From Pseudomonadota bacterium (GTDB lineage Bacteria; Pseudomonadota; Gammaproteobacteria; Burkholderiales; Burkholderiaceae_B), in assembly GCA_023422555.1 (NCBI GenBank), contig JAFAGQ010000210.1, positions 1 through 11,271 of the forward strand: a stretch of 11,271 bases of DNA. Direction: 5' to 3'. The notes beneath the pieces were generated by a model, which saw nothing but the letters and a program-made list of their open reading frames with translations, was not told the DNA's origin and did not search any database. Positions within the stretch are counted from its first letter, which is position 1; each line of letters starts with the position of its first letter. The position numbers and the translations under genes were made by a program. Of the stretch, positions 1 to 6,313 are shown piece after piece.

Positions 1-24
1 ATTGAATCCTACCTTGGCCGTTAA
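1..24 (+). CDS. urtD: 3' end of probable urtD (urea ABC transporter ATPase), partial
   Basis: Only the last seven codons and the stop are in the window. The frame starting at base 1 reads IESYLGR followed by TAA at 22-24. This resembles the usual C-terminus of LivG/UrtD-type ABC ATPases, which end in a V-I-E-x-Y-L-G-like motif. It sits 17 bases upstream of the urtE start, as expected for an urtABCDE operon. The call rests on seven residues plus context, so it is an inference. The rest of the gene would lie upstream of the window. Confidence 0.6.
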   Translation: MESYLGR

Positions 25-27
25 CCG

Positions 28-32
28 AAGGA
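28..32 (+). promoter_or_regulatory. Ribosome binding site that decides the urtE start
   Basis: AAGGA at 28-32 directly abuts the first ATG (33-35), which leaves no room for initiation there. It lies 9 bases from the second in-frame ATG (42-44), a normal spacing. It therefore supports starting urtE at 42 rather than 33. Confidence 0.7.
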
Positions 33-41
33 ATGAATCCC

Positions 42-737
42 ATGTTGCTTGGCGCACAGAATATCAATCAATACTATGGCGGCAGTCACATCCTGCGTGA
101 TATTTCGTTTGAAATAAGAGCGAATGCACTGACTGCCCTTCTCGGACGCAACGGCGCGGGCAAAACCACCCTGCTGCGCAGCCTGCTTGGCGTTGTGCCC
201 ATTCGCAATGGAAAAATCATCTACAGCGGTTCCGACATCACGCGTTTCGGTCCTGCCGACCGAATCGCAAGGGGCATTGGTTATGTGCCGCAAGGGCGGG
301 AAATATTTCCGCGTCTGACGGTCAGAGAAAATCTTCTGGTGGGTGCTGCCGCACGCAGGACGCCCAAAGGTGTTCCCGCTTTTATCTATCAACTATTCCC
401 TGTCCTGAAGGAAATGGAACATCGCAATGGCGGTGATCTTTCTGGTGGTCAGCAACAGCAGCTGGCCATTGGACGCGCGCTGATGGGTGACCCCAAACTG
501 CTGATACTTGACGAACCGACAGAAGGAATACAGCCGAATATTATCAAGCACATCGGTCAGACATTGAAAATGCTGGTTGCGGACCACGGCATTACCATTC
601 TGCTGGTGGAACAGTACCTGGACTTTGTCAAGGCCATCGCGGATGACTATCTGGTCATGAATCGCGGCACCATCATTGCCAGCGGCAAAGGCGAAAATAT
701 CGAAGCCGACGGTATTGAACGTCATATAAGCGTGTAG
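42..737 (+). CDS. urtE: Urea ABC transporter ATP-binding protein UrtE
   Basis: This is a 231-residue ABC ATPase of the LivF/UrtE group, the second nucleotide-binding subunit of the high-affinity urea importer UrtABCDE, acting at the cytoplasmic face of the inner membrane. Numbered from the ATG at 42, it has a Walker A motif GRNGAGKTT (35-43), Q-loop Gln84, signature LSGGQ (133-137), Walker B LLILDE (153-158), and LVEQ (188-191), where Gln replaces the usual H-loop His as is normal for LivF-type subunits. The N-terminal NQYYGGSHILRD and the LVEQYLDF segment are typical of UrtE rather than amino-acid LivF. The start at 42 is preferred because AAGGA lies 9 bases upstream; an ATG at 33 is also in frame. 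The gene follows the tail of urtD and ends 20 bases before ureD, so transporter and urease genes are probably co-transcribed. Confidence 0.93.
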   Translation: MLLGAQNINQYYGGSHILRDISFEIRANALTALLGRNGAGKTTLLRSLLGVVPIRNGKIIYSGSDITRFGPADRIARGIGYVPQGREIFPRLTVRENLLVGAAARRTPKGVPAFIYQLFPVLKEMEHRNGGDLSGGQQQQLAIGRALMGDPKLLILDEPTEGIQPNIIKHIGQTLKMLVADHGITILLVEQYLDFVKAIADDYLVMNRGTIIASGKGENIEADGIERHISV

Positions 738-757
738 CGCATCAGGGCTCACGGAAA

Positions 758-1618
758 ATGACAGTTGTTATACCCGACGAAACCTGGCACGCCTCTCTGG
801 ACCTGGCATTCTCGCGCCAGAGTCCTTTGCGCACTGCGCTGACTCACAACAGACACAGCGGTCCGTTATTGGTACAGAAAGCGCTCTATCCTGAGGGACC
901 ATCCATTTGTCACGCGACTGTATTGCATCCGCCATCAGGCATTGCCGGTGGCGACGAGCTCATCATCAATATTGAGGTGCATGAGAATGCTCATGCCACA
1001 CTGAGCACACCTGGTGCTACCCGCTGGTACAAGGCCAATGGCAAAAGCGCAAGTCAGCATGTGAACCTGACTATTCACGCCCATGCCAGGCTCGACTGGC
1101 TCCCGTTCGAAAACCTGCTTTTCGAGGAAGCGCAGGCTCACAGCCACATTAACATCAGGCTCGCAGCCGGCGCAGCTGCAATCGGCTGGGACTGTTATCA
1201 ACTGGGCAGCGTCCAGACTGAAAATGCATGGCTGGCCGGCTCGCTTGACTTGAATACTGCCCTCTTTTATGACGGGAAAAGAGTATGGACTGAAGCCGGC
1301 CACATCGATGCCTCTGACCCGCTCAGGCGCAGTGTGGCAGGGCTGGCCACACTGCCAATTCTGGCCACGGTCTGGAGTGTTGGTCCGACGCTGGCTGCCG
1401 ACGATCTCGCAACGCTGACGGACCGATTGCCCTGGAGCTGCGAGCTGCTGGCCGGTGGCAGTCAGATACCGCTGGATGATACGCATAGCCTCATCCTGCT
1501 GCGGATACTTGGAAAGCATGCTGAGCCGGTGCGAGAGCTGATGATCGAGTGCTGGCAATACCTCAGGCCGCTGCACCTTGGCGTAGCCGCAACGCCATTG
1601 CGATTGTGGTGCACCTGA
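758..1618 (+). CDS. ureD: Urease accessory protein UreD (UreH)
   Basis: This is a 286-residue cytoplasmic scaffold protein that binds apo-urease and, with UreF and UreG, assembles the complex that delivers nickel and carbamylates the active-site lysine. Family motifs are visible in order: GPLLVQKALYPEG (35-47), HPPSGIAGGDEL (57-68), TPGATRWYK (84-92), and DWLPFENLLFEEA (113-125), which corresponds to the family's WLPQE-type segment with Phe in place of Gln. The C-terminal half (DPLRR, residues 187-191, and PLRLW near the end) also fits. The length is normal for UreD. The start at 758 is 20 bases after urtE; upstream is only a weak purine stretch (CGGAAAA), so initiation may depend on translation of urtE. 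A 113-base gap follows before ureA. Confidence 0.95.
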   Translation: MTVVIPDETWHASLDLAFSRQSPLRTALTHNRHSGPLLVQKALYPEGPSICHATVLHPPSGIAGGDELIINIEVHENAHATLSTPGATRWYKANGKSASQHVNLTIHAHARLDWLPFENLLFEEAQAHSHINIRLAAGAAAIGWDCYQLGSVQTENAWLAGSLDLNTALFYDGKRVWTEAGHIDASDPLRRSVAGLATLPILATVWSVGPTLAADDLATLTDRLPWSCELLAGGSQIPLDDTHSLILLRILGKHAEPVRELMIECWQYLRPLHLGVAATPLRLWCT

Positions 1619-1731
1619 ATGATGCTGCGAAACCATTCAAGTAATTATCAGGAAATCTGCCTGATGTTAACCAATCATTTATTTAACGCGTCTGATGCCA
1701 TGAACAGGCAAAACGACATAAGGACATAACA
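1619..1731. promoter_or_regulatory. AT-rich ureD-ureA gap with two small inverted repeats; candidate control region
   Basis: At 113 bases this is the longest gap in the urease cluster. It contains a perfect 6-bp inverted repeat, ATCAGG (1647-1652) and CCTGAT (1660-1665), with a 7-base loop, followed at once by a second inverted pair, GTTAA (1666-1670) and TTAAC (1683-1687), with a 12-base AT-rich spacer. A good ribosome binding site, AAGGA at 1720-1724, lies 7 bases before the ureA ATG. I could not fit a convincing sigma-70 or sigma-54 promoter. A binding site, an RNA hairpin or plain spacer are all possible; a regulatory role is inference. Confidence 0.3.
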
Positions 1732-2034
1732 ATGGATCTGACTCCCCGAGAAAAAGACAAGTTGATGCTTTTTACGGCCGCCCTGCTTGCGGAACGCCGT
1801 TTAAGCCGAGGCCTCAAACTGAATCATCCCGAATCGGTTGCCTTTATCAGCGCGGCGCTCCTTGAAGGTGCCCGTGACGGCAAAACCGTGGCACAACTCA
1901 TGCACGAAGGCACACAGGTGCTCTCGCGGGATGACGTGATGGAAGGCGTACCGGAAATGATTCCGGATATCCAGATTGAAGCCACCTTCCCCGATGGCAC
2001 AAAACTGGTCACTGTTCACCACCCGATCATCTGA
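1732..2034 (+). CDS. ureA: Urease subunit gamma (UreA)
   Basis: This is the 100-residue gamma subunit of the separate three-subunit bacterial urease (UreA-UreB-UreC, trimer of trimers), which hydrolyses urea to ammonia and carbamate in the cytoplasm. It is full length for the family and highly conserved: MDLTPREKDKL at the N-terminus, RGLKLNHPESVAFI (26-39), EGARDGKTVAQLM (45-57), DVMEGVPEMI (68-77) and the C-terminal block EATFPDGTKLVTVHHPI (83-99). The subunit is structural and carries no nickel ligands. The start is supported by AAGGA 7 bases upstream. It is separated from its partner ureB by ureJ. Confidence 0.98.
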   Translation: MDLTPREKDKLMLFTAALLAERRLSRGLKLNHPESVAFISAALLEGARDGKTVAQLMHEGTQVLSRDDVMEGVPEMIPDIQIEATFPDGTKLVTVHHPII

Positions 2035-2077
2035 GTGGCACGAGCAATATCTGCTGCTGTTCATCCAAACTCTGCAA

Positions 2078-2082
2078 AAGGA
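2078..2082 (+). promoter_or_regulatory. Ribosome binding site for ureJ
   Basis: AAGGA at 2078-2082 is 6 bases before the ATG at 2089. It marks that codon as the ureJ start, rather than the upstream in-frame GTG at 2035 immediately after the ureA stop. Confidence 0.75.
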
Positions 2083-2088
2083 ACTTTC

Positions 2089-2706
2089 ATGTACCCATCG
2101 TCTCTGCGTCGAATCAAATCTCCAGTCATGACAATTGCAATGTCGGCAGTCAGTCTGCCTGCTCTTGCGCATCCCGGCCATCCGAGTCATACGGATGGCA
2201 TCTCCATGCTGACCGAAGGATTTCTTCATCCGTTAACCGGCCCCGACCATCTGCTTGCCATGCTGGCCGTTGGCGTCTGGAGCGTTCTTGCCTATCCCAA
2301 TCTGAAACGGGCAGTCACGCTTCCCCTCTGCTTTTCACTGATACTGTTCGGCGGCGCAATGCTGGGTATCGCTGGCCTGCAAGTACCATTGGTTGAGCCG
2401 CTGATCATGACATCGCTACTGGTCCTGGGACTGCTACTGGCTGGCACCGCAAAACTGCCGCTGGCAGCGGGTTCTGCGCTAGTCGCATTCTTTGCGTTTT
2501 TCCATGGCGCAGCGCACGGCATGGAACTACCGCAAGGGAGCAACGCCGCCTTCTTTGTCGTGGGTTTCATGTTCAGCACACTGCTAATCCACTGCATCGG
2601 CATGACGGCCGGATCCATTCTGACTCGCCGTCATGCATGGCCTGCCCGCCTCGCGGGTGTGGGCATCGCCTCCTATGGTGCGGTGCTCTTGCTTGCCGGT
2701 CAGTAA
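2089..2706 (+). CDS. ureJ: HupE/UreJ-family nickel permease
   Basis: This 205-residue integral membrane protein of the HupE/UreJ family most likely moves nickel across the inner membrane to supply urease. A signal peptide is visible: Arg7, Arg8 and Lys10, a short hydrophobic core, and a likely cleavage after ALA at residue 27, leaving a mature N-terminus HPGHPSH. Next comes the family signature HPLTGPDH (47-54), which matches the HX5DH motif described as important for nickel transport in HupE. Several hydrophobic segments follow (about 55-71, 78-97, 104-120, 124-142, 150-170 and 181-203), with a further His-containing helix AFFAFFHGAAHGMELP (about 127-142). The C-terminal GIASYGAVLLLAG is typical of the family. 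The start is set by AAGGA 6 bases upstream and by the signal peptide. Substrate and direction are inferred from family and context. Confidence 0.92.
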   Translation: MYPSSLRRIKSPVMTIAMSAVSLPALAHPGHPSHTDGISMLTEGFLHPLTGPDHLLAMLAVGVWSVLAYPNLKRAVTLPLCFSLILFGGAMLGIAGLQVPLVEPLIMTSLLVLGLLLAGTAKLPLAAGSALVAFFAFFHGAAHGMELPQGSNAAFFVVGFMFSTLLIHCIGMTAGSILTRRHAWPARLAGVGIASYGAVLLLAGQ

Positions 2707-2711
2707 CTATC

Positions 2712-2716
2712 AAGGA
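2712..2716 (+). promoter_or_regulatory. Ribosome binding site for ureB
   Basis: AAGGA at 2712-2716 lies 9 bases before the ATG at 2726. With the UreB homology beginning at MIPGE, this fixes the ureB start; the in-frame ATG at 2633 lies inside ureJ and is not used. Confidence 0.75.
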
Positions 2717-2725
2717 CACAGAATC

Positions 2726-3034
2726 ATGATTCCAGGTGAAATCATCGCTGCCGACGGCCAGATCGAGCTGAACAAAGACCGCGACACGCAGCTGATCAAA
2801 GTGACCAATACCGGCGATCGGCCCATTCAGGTGGGCTCGCATTACCACTTTGCAGAAACCAACAGCGCACTGCAGTTTGACAGGGCTGCGGCGCGCGGCT
2901 ATCGACTGAATATTGTTGCGGGGACAGCGGTACGTTTTGAGCCCGGACAGATACGCACCGTCGAACTGGTTGCACTCGCTGGCGACCGGCGTGTCTTCGG
3001 CTTTACGGGAAGCGTCATGGGAGCTTTGTCATGA
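2726..3034 (+). CDS. ureB: Urease subunit beta (UreB)
   Basis: This is the 102-residue beta subunit, a small beta-rich structural partner of UreA and UreC in the urease core. Conserved blocks are MIPGEI at the start, VTNTGDRPIQVGSHYHF (26-42) with the following AETN, FDRAAARGYRLNIVAGTAVRFEPG (51-74), and VELVALAGDRRVFGF (79-93). The length matches the family. The gene starts 19 bases after ureJ and overlaps ureC by four bases (ATGA at 3031-3034), which points to translational coupling and matched synthesis of the beta and alpha subunits. Confidence 0.98.
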   Translation: MIPGEIIAADGQIELNKDRDTQLIKVTNTGDRPIQVGSHYHFAETNSALQFDRAAARGYRLNIVAGTAVRFEPGQIRTVELVALAGDRRVFGFTGSVMGALS

Positions 3035-4746
3035 CAAGCATTTCAAGACAGGCCTATGCCGAGATGTTTGGACCAACCATTGCCAATGGCGCCGCCGATC
3101 GCGTACGGCTGGCAGACACCGGTTTGTTCGTGGAGGTCGAAAGGGATTTCACTCTCTTCGGAGAAGAAGTCAAATTCGGCGGCGGCAAGGTCATTCGCGA
3201 TGGCATGGGACAAAGCCAGCGCTGCAGTGCCGACTGCGCGGATACCGTTATCACCAACGCACTTATCATTGACGCCGTCACAGGTATCATCAAAGCCGAT
3301 ATTGGCATCAAGAACGGGCATATCTCAGGTATCGGCAAAGCAGGCAACCCCGATATCCAGCCCGGAATTACGATTGTGATTGGGCCGGGCACCGAGATCA
3401 TTGCCGCAGAAGGCTTTATCGTCACTGCTGGCGGAATCGATACACATATCCATTTCATTTGTCCTCAGCAGATTGAAGAAGCCTTGTCGTCTGGTATCAC
3501 AACCATGATTGGCGGCGGCACAGGACCGGCAACGGGCACCTTTGCCACAACCTGCACCCCCGGCCCATGGCATATCCAAAGCATGCTGGGTGCCACGGAT
3601 GCATTTCCCATGAACATCGGATTGCTAGGCAAAGGTAATGCCAGCGACCCTGCACCACTCATGGAACAGATCGATGCCGGCGCCATCGGGTTGAAGCTGC
3701 ATGAGGACTGGGGCACGACGCCTCAGGCCATTGATACCTGCCTGAGTGTGGCTGACCTGACCGATACCCAGGTTGCCATCCATAGCGACACGCTGAACGA
3801 ATCGGGTTTCGTAGAGGCCACCCTGGCCGCATTCAAGGGGCGCACAATCCACACCTTTCACACGGAAGGCGCCGGTGGCGGCCACGCACCTGATATCATC
3901 CGCGCCGCTGGTTTACCCAACGTACTGCCCGCCTCGACCAACCCCACCATGCCGTTTACCAGCAACACGATTGATGAACACCTGGATATGCTGATGGTCT
4001 GCCACCATCTGGACCCGTCCATCGCCGAAGACCTGGCCTTTGCCGAAAGTCGGATTCGCAGGGAGACGATCGCAGCGGAAGATATTCTTCATGATCTGGG
4101 TGCATTTTCCATCATGAGCTCTGATTCTCAGGCGATGGGCCGCGTGGGAGAAGTGATTCTGCGAACCTGGCAGACGGCAGACAAAATGAAAAATCAGCGC
4201 GGCGCGCTGGCGGGCGACAGTGCTGTTGCAGATAACAATCGGGTCAAACGATTCATTGCGAAGTACACCATCAACCCTGCCATCGCGCAGGGAATTGCTC
4301 ATAAGGTCGGTTCTGTCGAATCGGGAAAACTGGCAGATCTGGTACTTTGGCGACCAGCATATTTCGGCGTAAAACCCTCACTCATCCTCAAGGGTGGCAT
4401 GATTGCCCATGCCGTGATGGGTGATCCGAATGCATCCATACCCACCCCACAGCCTGTGCACTACAGAAAAATGTTTGGGTCCTATGGGCGCGCATTGAAG
4501 ACCTCTCTGACCTTCTTATCGCAGGCAGGGATGCATAACCCCGCCGTTGTGGCATTGGGCCTGAACAAAACACTGTGTGCCGTGAGCAATTGCAGGGAGA
4601 TTGGCAAGCGCGATATGGTACTCAATGACTGGCTGCCCGATATCCGGGTAGATCCGCAAACCTATCAGGTCTATGCCGATGGACAACTGTTAAGCTGTGA
4701 GCCGGCAACGACGCTGCCCATGGCGCAGCGCTATTTTCTGTTCTGA
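3031..4746 (+). CDS. ureC: Urease subunit alpha (UreC), catalytic
   Basis: This 571-residue catalytic subunit of the amidohydrolase superfamily is a TIM barrel with a bi-nickel centre that hydrolyses urea. All key residues are visible: nickel ligands His139 and His141 (in GGIDTHIHF), the Lys that is carbamylated to bridge the metals, Lys222 (GLKLHEDWG), substrate-binding His224, ligands His251 and His277 (HTEGAGGGHAPD), flap residues Cys324 and His325 (MVCHHLD), and ligand Asp365 (SSDSQAMGRVGE). Each sits exactly five positions later than its Klebsiella aerogenes counterpart, so there is no internal gain or loss between them. The C-terminal AQRYFLF is typical. The start overlaps the ureB stop and has GGGAG 7 bases upstream. 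The roughly 100 bases to ureE hold only a weak 4-bp hairpin (4757-4769) and no clear terminator. The enzyme should be functional once loaded with nickel. Confidence 0.99.
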   Translation: MTSISRQAYAEMFGPTIANGAADRVRLADTGLFVEVERDFTLFGEEVKFGGGKVIRDGMGQSQRCSADCADTVITNALIIDAVTGIIKADIGIKNGHISGIGKAGNPDIQPGITIVIGPGTEIIAAEGFIVTAGGIDTHIHFICPQQIEEALSSGITTMIGGGTGPATGTFATTCTPGPWHIQSMLGATDAFPMNIGLLGKGNASDPAPLMEQIDAGAIGLKLHEDWGTTPQAIDTCLSVADLTDTQVAIHSDTLNESGFVEATLAAFKGRTIHTFHTEGAGGGHAPDIIRAAGLPNVLPASTNPTMPFTSNTIDEHLDMLMVCHHLDPSIAEDLAFAESRIRRETIAAEDILHDLGAFSIMSSDSQAMGRVGEVILRTWQTADKMKNQRGALAGDSAVADNNRVKRFIAKYTINPAIAQGIAHKVGSVESGKLADLVLWRPAYFGVKPSLILKGGMIAHAVMGDPNASIPTPQPVHYRKMFGSYGRALKTSLTFLSQAGMHNPAVVALGLNKTLCAVSNCREIGKRDMVLNDWLPDIRVDPQTYQVYADGQLLSCEPATTLPMAQRYFLF

Positions 4747-4848
4747 TCGAACTTATGCAGCCTGACTGCGTCTAGCACCTGCTTACTTTATTGACTAAAC
4801 CTTTTCCTATTTCAACCTTCCGGCGACCTGCGCCAAATGACATTGATC

Positions 4849-5550
4849 ATGTTACGCACCGTAAAAAAATATCTTCGCAATAGCGGACTTTCACCTGCAC
4901 TATGGCAGAACGCGCCGCGCGCGCGCCTGACTTTTGAACAACGTCGACGCAGCAGACAGCAACTGACTCTGGATAATGGCGAGACGGTGAACATGATCAT
5001 CGAGCGTGGCCAGGTGCTCTTGCCAGGCGACATACTCGTCGCTGATGATGGCGGACTGATCACCGTTCATGCACAGAACGAAGATCTGATACGGGTGACA
5101 GCAGACAATCCACTGGATCTGGTTCGCGCCGCCTATCATCTGGGTAACCGGCATGTCACCGTAGAGATTGAAAGGGATCATCTGCAGTTTGCTCATGATC
5201 CGGTGCTGGTGGATATGCTCCATCGCCTGGGGGTCCACACCGCTGCTGTTCACCGTCCGTTCAATCCTGAACATGGTGCTTACGGGGGCGGACACAAACA
5301 CGGGCATGATGAAACCTTCGAAGAGGATTACGAGCTGGCCCAGGCCGCTTATCACGCACATGATCACGCACATGAACACGCACATGAACACGCGCACGGA
5401 CACAATCACCGGGATCATCGCGGCCACGGTCACGACCACGACCACGAGCACGAGCACGGCCTTCATCACGATCAGGATCACGGCCGCAAACACGCGCACC
5501 ACCCCCTCATAAACGAAGACATCGCAGACCATGGACACGATCACAAGTGA
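4849..5550 (+). CDS. ureE: Urease nickel metallochaperone UreE with extended His-rich tail
   Basis: UreE is a cytoplasmic dimer that binds Ni(II) and passes it to the UreG-UreF-UreD complex. Numbered from the ATG at 4849 (233 residues), the N-terminal domain includes LLPGDILVADDGGLITVHA, and the metal-binding domain carries YHLGNRHVTVEI with the conserved interface His102, then PFNPEHGAYGGG. After a short acidic helical stretch comes a tail (169-233) with 26 His in 65 residues, alternating with Ala, Asp, Glu and Gly; 30 His in all lie from PEHG onward. This is longer than the K. aerogenes tail (10 His in the last 15). The tail contains a 12-bp tandem repeat. The start is uncertain: an in-frame ATG at 4837 would add MTLI, and neither ATG has a clear ribosome binding site. 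4849 is preferred because the MLRT... N-terminus lines up with the usual ML-type UreE start. The 3' end overlaps ureF by 20 bases. Confidence 0.93.
   Translation: MLRTVKKYLRNSGLSPALWQNAPRARLTFEQRRRSRQQLTLDNGETVNMIIERGQVLLPGDILVADDGGLITVHAQNEDLIRVTADNPLDLVRAAYHLGNRHVTVEIERDHLQFAHDPVLVDMLHRLGVHTAAVHRPFNPEHGAYGGGHKHGHDETFEEDYELAQAAYHAHDHAHEHAHEHAHGHNHRDHRGHGHDHDHEHEHGLHHDQDHGRKHAHHPLINEDIADHGHDHK
5351..5398 (+). repeat. Four tandem 12-bp units in the UreE His tail
   Basis: Four consecutive 12-base units run from 5351 to 5398. Units 1 and 2 are identical (ATCACGCACATG), unit 3 (AACACGCACATG) differs by one base, and unit 4 (AACACGCGCACG) is diverged. Each unit encodes four residues of the His-Ala-His-Asp/Glu type, so gain or loss of a unit keeps the frame and changes only the number of histidines. 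A looser CAC/CAT-rich low-complexity stretch continues to about 5500. Confidence 0.85.
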
Positions 5551-6250
5551 ATATCGGGAAATCGGGACAGCGCAGTTCGCAGAACTGTTGCGCCTTGCTT
5601 CTCCTTCCCTGCCTGTCGGGGGTTTCAGTTATTCGCAAGGGCTGGAATCAGCGGTAGAGCTTAAGATTATCACGGATGAAAACTCCGCCTGCCAATGGAT
5701 ATCGCAGACATTGCAAACCGTGGTTGCAAAGTGCGATGCCGCAATCTGGGTACTGATGTATCGCGCGTGGCAACAGCAAAAACGGGAAATCATCAGCGAA
5801 TGGAATCAGTGGTTTTATGCCACTCGCGAAACGGCAGAAGCCAGGCAGGAGACGACACAAATGGCTTTCTCACTGATTCAGCTCACAGAGGCGCTGCAAT
5901 GGGGTACCCCGGATGAGCATCAATTTCTCAAAGCACTGGATCCGCCCTGCTTTCCCACAGTCCATGCCTTCGCAATTGCTTCCCGGTCGCTGCCGCAAGA
6001 ACCCGGACTGGTCAGTTTTCTGTATGCCTGGATTGAAAACCAGGTACTGGCAGCCATCAAAACCATTCCACTTGGACAGACTGCCGGTCAGCGCATGCTA
6101 TCGGAACTGATACCGCAACTGGACCCTGCAATGGCGACCGCGATGCAGGCAGCGGGCAGCGATCCACCTTCCATTCTCACGCTGGCACCCCAGTATGCCA
6201 TCGTGGCGGCCCGGCACGAAAGCCAGTTTTCCAGACTGTTCCGGTCCTGA
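5531..6250 (+). CDS. ureF: Urease accessory protein UreF
   Basis: This is a 239-residue, all-helical cytoplasmic protein that links UreD-urease to UreG and controls GTP-dependent nickel delivery. Family landmarks are LLRLASPSLPVGGFSYSQGLE (residues 19-39), FYATRETAEARQETTQMAFSL (95-115), the HAFAIA segment (145-150), and AAIKTIPLGQTAGQRML (174-190). The C-terminus ends in ARHESQFSRLFRS, as expected. The ATG at 5531 lies inside the last codons of ureE (20-base overlap, shifted frame) with only a weak purine stretch upstream, so translation is probably coupled to ureE. In Bordetella bronchiseptica the two proteins are reported as one UreEF fusion; here they are separate. A 63-base gap follows before ureG. 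Confidence 0.95.
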   Translation: MDTITSEYREIGTAQFAELLRLASPSLPVGGFSYSQGLESAVELKIITDENSACQWISQTLQTVVAKCDAAIWVLMYRAWQQQKREIISEWNQWFYATRETAEARQETTQMAFSLIQLTEALQWGTPDEHQFLKALDPPCFPTVHAFAIASRSLPQEPGLVSFLYAWIENQVLAAIKTIPLGQTAGQRMLSELIPQLDPAMATAMQAAGSDPPSILTLAPQYAIVAARHESQFSRLFRS

Positions 6251-6313
6251 TCCATTGCCATCACAATGACGGCGAACATAAATTCTGAATGAATAAACCG
6301 AGGAATAACACAA

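Noticed and set aside
935..1636. A 233-residue minus-strand frame opposite ureD.
   Set aside because: It covers a strongly conserved UreD coding sequence, shows no recognisable domain and has odd composition; it is a shadow.
2036..2054. TGGCACG just after ureA, resembling the -24 half of a sigma-54 promoter.
   Set aside because: The -12 GC is not at the required spacing; the nearest GC lies about four bases too far. Sigma-54 control is not supported here.
2035..2088. GTG at 2035 as an earlier start for ureJ.
   Set aside because: It has no usable ribosome binding site, would put 18 extra residues before the signal peptide, and a well-spaced AAGGA marks the ATG at 2089.
2633..2725. ATG at 2633 as an earlier start for ureB.
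   Set aside because: It lies in ureJ in another frame, and the UreB family starts at MIPGE (2726), which has its own AAGGA.
5168..5512. A Thr/Ile-rich plus-strand frame inside ureE.
   Set aside because: It is a shifted reading of the CAC-rich tail. It matters only because it shares the ureF frame; it is not a gene.
4900..5544. A 214-residue minus-strand frame opposite ureE that looks like a membrane protein (runs of Val, Met and Ile).
   Set aside because: It is the complement of His codons: CAC and CAT read backwards give GTG and ATG. The hydrophobic runs are an artefact of the His tail, and the frame has no ribosome binding site or recognisable homology.
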